Shown here: positions 1 through 4,977 of the stretch, one piece after another | How positions within the stretch are numbered: position 1 is the first letter of the stretch | Layout of the letters: every line of letters begins with the position of its first letter | DNA from: Chitinophaga pinensis | GTDB taxonomy: Bacteria; Bacteroidota; Bacteroidia; NS11-12g; UBA9320 | Direction: 5' to 3' | DNA: 6,618 nucleotides | Assembly (NCBI GenBank): GCA_945890595.1 | Contig: CAMDCQ010000135.1 | Span: 1-6,618 of the forward strand | Made by a program: the position numbers and the translations under genes | Notes under the pieces: model-generated | Databases searched by the model: none | What the model was told of the DNA's origin: nothing | The model's input: only the letters and a program-made list of their open reading frames with translations

Positions 1-33
1 GTTAATCAAATAGGTGATGAGAATACAGAAGAT

Positions 34-402
34 TTGATTTGCGTAACAATAAATCAATTGAATTCTAATCTTATTAAAATCGCTAGAAAAGCAAAAGGGT
101 ATTCTCAAGAAAATGTCGCGATGGATCTTGAATTAAGCCAATCACAATACTCAAGAAGAGAAAATGGATCCATTAATTTTAGTTTAGACGAGATCAAGAA
201 ATTGTGCGAGATACTTGACTTGGATATTCACCAAACGGTAACAAGTCTAATAAATGTTGCCAAATCATCAGAAATGACACCTACGGGCGATTATTTTGAC
301 TCAAAATCTGCCGATATATTACATGAACTGAATAACATACTGAGTTTAGCACAATCATTGGTTTCACAGTTACAACGCACCCTAAATTCAAAAGACATAT
401 AG
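34..402 (+). CDS. Small XRE-family helix-turn-helix transcriptional regulator
   Basis: A 122-aa protein (from the TTG at 34) with a Cro/C1-type HTH domain at about residues 10-65. Helix 2 follows the GYSQENVA segment (22-29), the recognition helix is SQSQYSRREN (35-44), and a fourth helix lies near 50-61; 'GxSQE...SQSxxSRxENG' is typical of the family. Residues 92-118 (ILHELNN...QLQRTL) form an amphipathic, heptad-like tail that could support dimerisation. It is expected to be a cytoplasmic DNA-binding protein; its target is unknown. The reading frame is open to the left edge of the window for at least 11 codons before the TTG, and no Shine-Dalgarno sequence is visible, so the real start may lie outside the window. 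The HTH is complete either way. The nearest downstream material is gene-free DNA with AT-rich repeats and a decayed gene, an accessory-like setting. The family call is confident, the start is not. Confidence 0.85.
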   Translation: MICVTINQLNSNLIKIARKAKGYSQENVAMDLELSQSQYSRRENGSINFSLDEIKKLCEILDLDIHQTVTSLINVAKSSEMTPTGDYFDSKSADILHELNNILSLAQSLVSQLQRTLNSKDI

Positions 403-556
403 GTGTTTTTAACGGATGTGGTGGTCACAAAAAGCCTAGTTTAAAGATCCCTTTAGATGCAGCCAGCAGATTTGGCATCTGATTACGATAGTCTAAACTG
501 AAGGGTAATCATAGTTAGCTAGAAAAAACCTGTTTCTCCTTTACTTTATCATTGGA

Positions 557-621
557 TTAAAACAACCTATTTTTCACCGTTTTAACACCATTTTTTATGC
601 ATTAAAACCATTATTTAATAG
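557..621. repeat. Degenerate ~20-bp AT-rich tandem repeat, two to three copies
   Basis: Copies at 582-601 and 602-621 are adjacent and share 14 of their first 16 bases (TTAAMACCATTWTTTA pattern). A looser copy with a few extra bases starts at 557 (TTAAAACAACCTATTTTT). As a consequence TTAAAAC (557-563) faces GTTTTAA (579-585) as an inverted repeat. The array lies about 45-110 bp upstream of the promoter-like element of the decayed gene and downstream of the XRE gene, so operator sites are possible. Chance similarity in AT-rich DNA is the main alternative. Confidence 0.35.
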
Positions 622-664
622 TGTTTAATGATGTAAGGACATAGTATTTTTTCTGATGTCTATT

Positions 665-672
665 TATTTTTG
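665..672 (+). promoter_or_regulatory. Candidate -7 promoter element for the decayed gene
   Basis: TATTTTTG matches the Bacteroidota sigma-A -7 consensus TAnnTTTG. It lies 32 bases before the ATG at 705, implying a leader of roughly 25 nt, with a purine-rich GAAGGA at 685-690. No clear TTG -33 element is seen at the usual spacing. Confidence 0.4.
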
Positions 673-704
673 AACCATACCTACTGAAGGATATTTTACT
701 GGCT

Positions 705-1300
705 ATGAAAACTCTAAAATCTAAACCTTCATTTAGATCAATTCTTGTCTTCTGTATTTTTGGAGATAGCAACCTTTTCAGGTTACATTTTAACAGTTTC
801 TAAATTAATGCCTACTTATGACAACTATAAAGAGCTAAAAAACAGAAATTAAGGCATTGGTATCTTCCTTGTTTGGCCTAGAAAAGAATACCAAGTGAGC
901 CACGGCAAATTCACCTCTTCAGATTCGGAATCAGAAGGAAATATCATACGGGAATAAAAAAAGGAGAATCGGTAGTAAAATAGTCCTCCGTATCATGACC
1001 ACGTTCGGCGGAAAGTAAAACTTTTTAGAGAATACAAAGCCTTTTCTGAGGTAGAAAAAATGGTTGAAAAGTATTTAACAAACAAAAAAACCAGATTTCT
1101 TGAATAATTAACCAAGAGCAAGAAAAAGTAGGCTACTATGAAATCTTAGAATTAATACCGGTCTCAAACTCACCGCTACGACTTACGGATAAAAAGCAGT
1201 TTTCAGCATTACCAAAAATACTGATGAACCATTTGCGATTCTAATCCTAGCAATACTCGAATGTGGAGAAGTTTGGCAGCAAAACCTAATTTTTCGTTGA
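705..1300 (+). pseudogene. Decayed gene for a membrane-anchored protein of unknown family
   Basis: No frame is open, but protein-like segments line up in order on the plus strand. From the ATG at 705, a basic start (MKTLKSKPSFRSILVF) enters a hydrophobic helix. A shift at the T-run 757-761 moves to the second frame, which continues the helix (FLEIATFSGYILTVSKLM) and then YDNYKELKNRN. That frame is broken by stops at 850, 955, 973 and 976, yet runs on as a charged helical segment (REYKAFSEVEKMVEKYLT). Near 1105 a further shift leads to NQEQEKVGYYEILELIPV (third segment), and one near 1200 to NTDEPFAILILAILECGE, ending at TGA 1298-1300. Conceptual length is about 195 residues: an N-terminal membrane anchor followed by a mostly soluble part. 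I do not recognise the family. A consensus -7 element precedes it, as expected for a gene that was once expressed. Alternatives are chance fragments or poor sequence quality. Confidence 0.5.
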
Positions 1301-1316
1301 TCCAAGTTAACCCAAC

Positions 1317-1751
1317 TTAAATCTCCGTTCGGTTATTCTCTCCCTTCGAATGCTTGGCCTTAGTTTCTATTACTCTCTGAATAAACGGACTACTCTTTTT
1401 GCTTTTCAGTTTAGGCTTTAGCTTTGCGAATAACGTGTTCCCTTTAATCAAGAATAGCTTATCAGATTGTTGTATGGTGAGTTGGTCAAAAGAGATAGGC
1501 CAAATAAAGCTGCTATACCTCTTGCGGAAGTGTACAATGATGCCACCAGGTCTGAGTTCAATATTGCACGAACGTCCATAATCCTGACTATCAAAGTCTA
1601 TATTAAATTCTGGGCTAGAATCATAAATTATAAACGGCTCAGAACCGATGCTTCCATTTCTCAGTTTGTATATGAATCCAAATGGTTCTCCGACAAGGTT
1701 ATTGACTGCTTGGTCAATGTTTCTGTCTGTAAGCGTGACATTGTATATCAT
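1317..1751 (-). CDS. Hypothetical protein, 144 aa, likely beta-rich core with basic tail
   Basis: ATG at 1749-1751 and TAA at 1317-1319. There is no signal peptide or membrane segment, so a cytoplasmic protein is likely. Residues 21-75 alternate hydrophobic and polar residues as in beta strands (GFIYKL, PFIIYD, FNIDFD). The stretch CNIELRPGGIIVHFRKRY (62-79) followed by FIWPISFDQLTI (82-93) resembles a short conserved pattern I associate with small Bacteroidota proteins of unknown function, from memory only. The C-terminal 35 residues are lysine-rich (LKPKLKSKKS) and hydrophilic. No catalytic motif is visible and no function can be assigned. It lies tail to tail with the decayed gene (16 bases between their stops), and no terminator is obvious apart from a 5-bp AAGTT/AACTT stem at 1304-1318. 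An overlapping plus-strand frame (1467-1754) is judged a shadow because it has no family-like pattern. Confidence 0.65.
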   Translation of the reverse strand: MIYNVTLTDRNIDQAVNNLVGEPFGFIYKLRNGSIGSEPFIIYDSSPEFNIDFDSQDYGRSCNIELRPGGIIVHFRKRYSSFIWPISFDQLTIQQSDKLFLIKGNTLFAKLKPKLKSKKSSPFIQRVIETKAKHSKGENNRTEI

Positions 1752-1933
1752 TAAAAGCGGCTTATTAATTTAATCTATATGAAACATAGACAGGACACCA
1801 ATAGTTTGGAATACAAAAATGATGATGCTTCCACCAAGAACGCTACATAATTAAAGAGGCGTATGTTCTATTACAGTGGCGATAGTATCAGGTTAAAAAT
1901 AAAATAGAATGATTTACCCTATGTTTAGCCATT

Positions 1934-1970
1934 AAAAAAAAGCTCCGTAAATAATTAATTTACAGAGCTT
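1934..1970 (-). terminator. Rho-independent terminator of the tRNA-Arg gene
   Basis: Read on the minus strand, a 13-bp stem (arms 1970-1958 and 1952-1940) with a single U-G wobble and a 5-base loop is followed at once by a run of eight U (1941-1934), part of which also extends the stem. It lies 14 bases past the tRNA 3' end. This is the clearest terminator in the window. Confidence 0.85.
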
Positions 1971-1984
1971 CATAATTTAATAAG

Positions 1985-2058
1985 TGACCTCGTCAGGATT
2001 CAAACCTGAGACCTCCTGAGCCGTAATCAGGTGCTCTATTCAGCTGAGCTACGAAGCC
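1985..2058 (-). tRNA. tRNA-Arg with anticodon ACG
   Basis: The minus strand folds into a 74-nt cloverleaf. Acceptor GGCTTCG pairs with CGAGGTC (one G-U at 2-71 and one U-G at 4-69), discriminator A; D-stem GCTC/GAGC; anticodon stem CCTGA/TCAGG with loop TTACGGC, anticodon ACG at 2024-2022; 5-base variable loop AGGTC; T-stem TCAGG/CCTGA with loop TTTGAAT. A34 is expected to be converted to inosine by TadA so that CGU, CGC and CGA are read. CCA is not encoded and must be added after transcription. Odd points: position 19 is A (base 2040) and position 56 is U (base 2002), instead of the usual G19 and C56, so the D-loop/T-loop tertiary pair is A-U. G15-C48 is intact. A strong promoter-like element lies upstream and a terminator downstream, so it is a single-gene unit. 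Confidence 0.96.
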
Positions 2059-2076
2059 ATTTCCCTTTCGGGGCTG

Positions 2077-2111
2077 CAAATATAATAACCTTGGTATATC
2101 TAAGCGACAAA
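2077..2111 (-). promoter_or_regulatory. Promoter of the tRNA-Arg gene
   Basis: Minus strand: TATATTTG at 2084-2077 is a perfect TAnnTTTG -7 element. A TTTG at 2111-2108 serves as the -33 element, with 23 bases between its G and the -7. The implied transcript start is about 12-15 bases before the mature tRNA 5' end at 2058, leaving a short leader for RNase P to remove. Confidence 0.65.
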
Positions 2112-2124
2112 AAAATTATATTCG
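2091..2124 (+). promoter_or_regulatory. Candidate promoter of the ppx/gppA-like gene, interleaved with the tRNA promoter
   Basis: TTG at 2091-2093, 23 bases of spacer, then TATATTCG at 2117-2124, one base off TAnnTTTG. The same TATATTCG octamer precedes the gene at 4978. The -33 of each divergent promoter falls between the two elements of the other, or directly next to it, so both cannot easily be occupied by RNA polymerase at once. Confidence 0.5.
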
Positions 2125-2134
2125 TGCCACTATT

Positions 2135-3052
2135 TTGAAATTATACAAATTCGCCTCAATTGACGTAGGATCTAATGCCATTAGATTGCTTTTTACCAAC
2201 GTTTTTGAAACTCCCGATGGTCCCGTTTTTAGAAAGCTCTCTCTAGTTAGGGTGCCGATACGACTTGGTGAAGATGCATTTATACAAGGGAAAATAGGTG
2301 CCGAAAAAACCGATCAATTGATAAAAACAATGCGGTCTTTTAAACACTTGATGAACGTGCACCAAGTGCTCGATTACCGCGCTTATGCTACCAGCGCCAT
2401 GCGCGAAGCCAGCAATAACCAAGAAATAATTCAAGAAATTAAACGATTCGCAGATATTAACTTGGAAATTATCGGTGGTGACCAAGAGGCCGACACCATC
2501 TCTTTTGAAGACCTACCCGAATTTATGCCTCACATCGAAGGCGCTGTTTTTATAGATGTGGGCGGGGGAAGTACCGAGCTTACTTACCTTAAAAATGCAA
2601 AAAAAATAAATTCTATCTCTTTACAAATAGGGACCGTTAGACTTCTCCATAATACCGTAAATCCAATACTTTGGGATGAAATGAAAGCATGGTTCCATAA
2701 AAATAACTTGTTTCACTCTCAAACGCCAATCATCGGTACCGGGGGAAATATCAACAAACTTTTGAAGGTCCTGCGTAAACAAGCTAATGATTATTTTATA
2801 CACGTTGAAGATTTAGCGAAATTTAAAGAAGAACTAGAACTCGTTGATTATGACGATAGAATTAGCAAGTTTGTTTTAAATCCAGACCGAGCAGACGTTA
2901 TAATTCCCGCTTCACAGATTTACCTTACCGCCGCAGAATGGCTCGGTTCAACCCATATTTATATTCCCAAAGTAGGTCTGTCTGATGGTATCGCCCGTGA
3001 CTTGTATCGAAGTTATAAAAAACGCGAAAATGAGCAAAAACCAGTACCATAA
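2135..3052 (+). CDS. Ppx/GppA-family exopolyphosphatase / guanosine pentaphosphate phosphohydrolase
   Basis: A 305-aa cytoplasmic protein of the ASKHA fold. The family hydrolyses terminal phosphates of inorganic polyphosphate (Ppx) and/or converts pppGpp to ppGpp (GppA). Visible motifs: phosphate-1 loop SIDVGSNAIRLL (8-19); YATSAMREA (84-92); EIIGGDQEAD (111-120), whose E118 matches the family's catalytic Glu; phosphate-2 loop IDVGGGSTEL (140-149); IIGTGGNINKL (199-209); NPDRADVIIPAS (249-260); GLSDGIARDL (281-290). It is the short form, lacking the C-terminal HD-type domain of the ~500-aa E. coli enzymes, so substrate preference cannot be told from sequence alone. The start is uncertain: TTG at 2135 is the first conventional start, but the preceding codon is ATT, and relatives that I recall begin Met-Leu-Lys-Leu, so initiation at ATT 2132 is possible. 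No Shine-Dalgarno is present. No polyphosphate kinase gene is adjacent, although ppk often neighbours ppx. Confidence 0.92.
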   Translation: MKLYKFASIDVGSNAIRLLFTNVFETPDGPVFRKLSLVRVPIRLGEDAFIQGKIGAEKTDQLIKTMRSFKHLMNVHQVLDYRAYATSAMREASNNQEIIQEIKRFADINLEIIGGDQEADTISFEDLPEFMPHIEGAVFIDVGGGSTELTYLKNAKKINSISLQIGTVRLLHNTVNPILWDEMKAWFHKNNLFHSQTPIIGTGGNINKLLKVLRKQANDYFIHVEDLAKFKEELELVDYDDRISKFVLNPDRADVIIPASQIYLTAAEWLGSTHIYIPKVGLSDGIARDLYRSYKKRENEQKPVP

Positions 3053-3063
3053 TCTATACTAAA

Positions 3064-3492
3064 TCACTTTCGAATTCGATTTTCATATTCAGGTTCTTCC
3101 ACGTTTCCAATAACACGTATGTGATTAATCAGAGCTTCCACAGCACATACCATTTTTAAAATTACTGATTTTACTTTTCTGATGAGTAAGCGTTTATAAT
3201 TTCGTTTTGGTGCGTTGGAATTTACTTTTTTATTCGGCCTATTTCTAGGATTGTTCTCTGGTATTCTTTGCCCATCTGAGCCATACTTTACATCGTGGTA
3301 AAGACTAGCATTTGTAAAATCGTCAACATCAAAATCTAGCATAAAAAGATATAAAGACGTAACAAAATTCTTAAAATACGCTTCCCATTTTCTACTGTAA
3401 ATTCTTTTCTGTTTCAAAAAGGCTATTAATTCTCCTGCGGTGTTTACCACCTCTACCCATAAATGCTGCTCTACATTGTTTACTACTGTCAT
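3064..3492 (-). CDS. Hypothetical protein, 142 aa, with a basic central linker
   Basis: ATG at 3490-3492, TGA at 3064-3066. The N-terminal part (5-70) looks alpha-helical with many aromatics (KWEAYFKNFVTSLYLFMLDF) and then an acidic patch (DFDVDD, 53-58). Residues 79-106 form a Pro/Asn-rich, strongly basic linker (PENNPRNRPNKK ... KRNYKRLLIRK) that could contact nucleic acid, though nothing proves this. A C-terminal hydrophobic helix (107-128, VKSVILKMVCAVEALINHI) is probably part of a fold; it is too polar on one face to be called a membrane segment. There is no recognisable family and no function is proposed. The gene is convergent with the Ppx/GppA gene, only 11 bases between stop codons, and has its own promoter-like element upstream. 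Codon use and composition resemble the neighbours. Confidence 0.7.
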   Translation of the reverse strand: MTVVNNVEQHLWVEVVNTAGELIAFLKQKRIYSRKWEAYFKNFVTSLYLFMLDFDVDDFTNASLYHDVKYGSDGQRIPENNPRNRPNKKVNSNAPKRNYKRLLIRKVKSVILKMVCAVEALINHIRVIGNVEEPEYENRIRK

Positions 3493-3544
3493 TACACTTA
3501 ATTAATCGATTCTAGTTGTACTTAATCACTCTTTGTTTTCGCAG

Positions 3545-3552
3545 CAAAAATA
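3545..3552 (-). promoter_or_regulatory. Candidate -7 element for the 142-aa hypothetical gene
   Basis: On the minus strand, TATTTTTG matches TAnnTTTG. The implied leader to the ATG at 3492 is about 45-50 nt. No TTG -33 element is evident at the usual spacing. The leader contains two overlapping 8-bp palindromes (TTAATTAA 3498-3505, AATCGATT 3504-3511) just before the start codon. Confidence 0.45.
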
Positions 3553-3676
3553 TAGAGCTAAACACTTGTAATATAGAATTTTAAGTAATTAGTGTGGTAC
3601 TTTATTACCCCTTAAAACGCCCTAACAATCTTACTTCACAAAGCTTAATTTCACTTTATTATTTGCTTAACTTGAG

Positions 3677-3684
3677 TACATTTG
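3677..3684 (+). promoter_or_regulatory. Consensus -7 element directly before the 366-aa gene
   Basis: TACATTTG is a perfect TAnnTTTG. Its last base is only seven bases from the GTG start at 3692, so the transcript should begin at or within a few bases of the start codon. No clear -33 TTG is seen. Confidence 0.6.
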
Positions 3685-3691
3685 CGGCTTC

Positions 3692-4792
3692 GTGTTATTA
3701 AGCATAAATATACCTGAGCATGAGCTAGTAGTGAATTTTATTCAAAATTCACTGCCACAAGCACCTCAGCTATTTTGTATTGCTCACTATCCCAATGGTG
3801 CTATTCACGTACAAACTGGGGAAGGAGAACACACTGAAAATGAAATAGATAGCATCCTTAATTTTATTACCAAAGGGACCTCTGGATGGTACAGCTTAAG
3901 CGAAACACCATTTAGTGCTATGCAGCAAATTGGTCAAACATCACTTGAAATGGAATTAGATCGCGATTACCTTTTTATCAAAGGCATTTCAACAACCAAT
4001 TGCACGTTACATCTACTTATCCAACTTAAACCCTATGGTATTACAAAAGAGAAATACTTACTTGCTGGTCAAAAAAAACAATTTGAAGTGAGTATCAAAG
4101 GTTTTATTACCTCCCTCCTAACACTTATTCATGCTGATCGAACCATCTTGATGAACATCGCAAAAGGTGCCCTTATTAGTAAAAATGAGTTACACGAAAC
4201 TAAAGCACAACTTTTACAACAAAATCAAAACTACGAAACTGCCATAAAACAATTTATTCAACTGATTATTAATAAATTACAGGATAAATACAGGATTTCC
4301 ATACACATGAGTCAAGATTTTATTGAGTCGCTAAAGCATTACAATCAACCCTTTGAAGATTTAGAAGAAAATCTAGAAAAACATATACAAATAGAGCTTA
4401 ACCTAGCCTTGCTTCAAGACGAAACAGAAATCACGCTTACACAGCATCACCTTACTAGCCTAAAGAATTCCACTGCGATAAATAGTAATAATGCAGAAAA
4501 TGAGCTCCAACTAGGTAGACATGAAAAGACCTATAAATTACTGGATAGATATGAAACCGCAGCAAGTTTAGCATACCAAAAGGGAATTGCCATCATCGGT
4601 AAGAATATAGGATTGCATTGCATTCCAGCAGTAACCAATGCAAGTATTACGGATGCACTAAATAAACAGTCGAAAAAGATTTACGATTTATTTGATAAAT
4701 ATCCTAAGAAGTGGCCCATCATTCGTACCGAATTTCGTTCTATTGCCAATATAGTTGAAAAAGAAAATCTAAGAAGAAGAGAAACTGCTTAA
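3692..4792 (+). CDS. Hypothetical protein, 366 aa, with central coiled coil and conserved-looking C-terminus
   Basis: GTG at 3692 is the only usual start between the in-frame TAA at 3668 and the body of the protein; the next candidate (GTG at codon 14) would cut the first 13 residues. No signal peptide or membrane helix is seen, so a cytoplasmic protein is likely. Residues 1-150 look mixed alpha/beta (LFCIAHYPNGAIHV, YLFIKGIS, LHLLIQLKPYG). Residues 160-200 are a Gln/Lys/Glu-rich amphipathic helix suited to a coiled coil. The last 90 residues (YKLLDRYETAASLAYQKG ... NASITDALNKQSKKIYDLF ... YPKKWPIIRTEFRSI) are the most distinctive part and have a compact helical look, possibly a regulatory or DNA-binding module; this is only inference. 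I do not recognise the family. It stands alone: divergent from the gene at 3492 and followed by 185 bases before the next gene. Codon use and base composition match the neighbours. Confidence 0.8.
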   Translation: MLLSINIPEHELVVNFIQNSLPQAPQLFCIAHYPNGAIHVQTGEGEHTENEIDSILNFITKGTSGWYSLSETPFSAMQQIGQTSLEMELDRDYLFIKGISTTNCTLHLLIQLKPYGITKEKYLLAGQKKQFEVSIKGFITSLLTLIHADRTILMNIAKGALISKNELHETKAQLLQQNQNYETAIKQFIQLIINKLQDKYRISIHMSQDFIESLKHYNQPFEDLEENLEKHIQIELNLALLQDETEITLTQHHLTSLKNSTAINSNNAENELQLGRHEKTYKLLDRYETAASLAYQKGIAIIGKNIGLHCIPAVTNASITDALNKQSKKIYDLFDKYPKKWPIIRTEFRSIANIVEKENLRRRETA

Positions 4793-4827
4793 CTCATGTA
4801 TTAAGTATATCACTTTAGTAGTAGGAG

Positions 4828-4881
4828 TCAGTACTTCAACTAAATAAATAACTATATAGGAGCCCTTAAAAACCGTACTGA
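4828..4881. repeat. Widely spaced inverted repeat in the intergenic region
   Basis: TCAGTAC (4828-4834) and GTACTGA (4875-4881) are perfect 7-bp inverted arms, 40 bases apart. There is no U-run after the second arm, so it is not a terminator. Arms this short may be chance. The rest of 4793-4977 shows no gene and no clear terminator for the 366-aa gene. Confidence 0.25.
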
Positions 4882-4950
4882 ATTACTGCCATATAGAAAC
4901 GTTTTATGAAGCCTTATAACAGGAGTTCTGTTCAGAATTAAATTTGAACT

Positions 4951-4958
4951 TATATTCG
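4951..4958 (+). promoter_or_regulatory. Candidate -7 element of the ACMSD-like gene
   Basis: TATATTCG, identical to the element before the Ppx/GppA gene, followed by C in the TTCGC/TTTGC style seen at 3677. The implied leader is about 13-16 nt before ATG 4978. A small inverted repeat TTCTG-TT-CAGAA (4926-4937) lies where the -33 contact would fall and might be an operator. Confidence 0.45.
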
Positions 4959-4977
4959 CCAAAATCAAACAACATAG

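Larger units (their letters stand above)
403..704. other. Gene-free AT-rich stretch between the XRE gene and a decayed gene
   Basis: No credible coding frame is seen on either strand. The stretch holds an imperfect hairpin candidate (TGATTAC at 480-486 facing GTAATCA at 505-511, 18-base loop), degenerate tandem repeats (557-621) and a promoter-like element (665-672). There is no U-run after the 480-511 inverted repeat, so it is not a convincing terminator for the XRE gene. Confidence 0.5.

Noticed and set aside
480..511. Inverted repeat TGATTAC/GTAATCA as terminator of the XRE gene
   Set aside because: The loop is 18 bases, the stem only 7 bp, and no U-run follows.
1467..1754. A 95-codon plus-strand frame opposite the 144-aa minus-strand gene
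   Set aside because: It overlaps the minus-strand frame almost entirely, has a less protein-like composition, and lacks the strand pattern (IELRPGGIIVHFR) seen on the minus strand.
1779..1850. A 23-codon plus-strand frame starting MKHRQDTNSLEY
   Set aside because: Too short, hydrophilic, no promoter or ribosome binding site, and no continuation in other frames; probably chance.
1985..2015. tRNA 3' end as a phage or island attachment site
   Set aside because: No direct repeat of the tRNA 3' segment and no integrase gene could be found in the window; only 7-base matches such as TCAGGTT recur.
4908..4943. An 11-codon frame (MKPYNRSSVQN) upstream of the ACMSD-like gene as a leader peptide
   Set aside because: No promoter before it, no regulatory codon run such as Trp repeats, and it ends ahead of the likely transcript start at about 4963.
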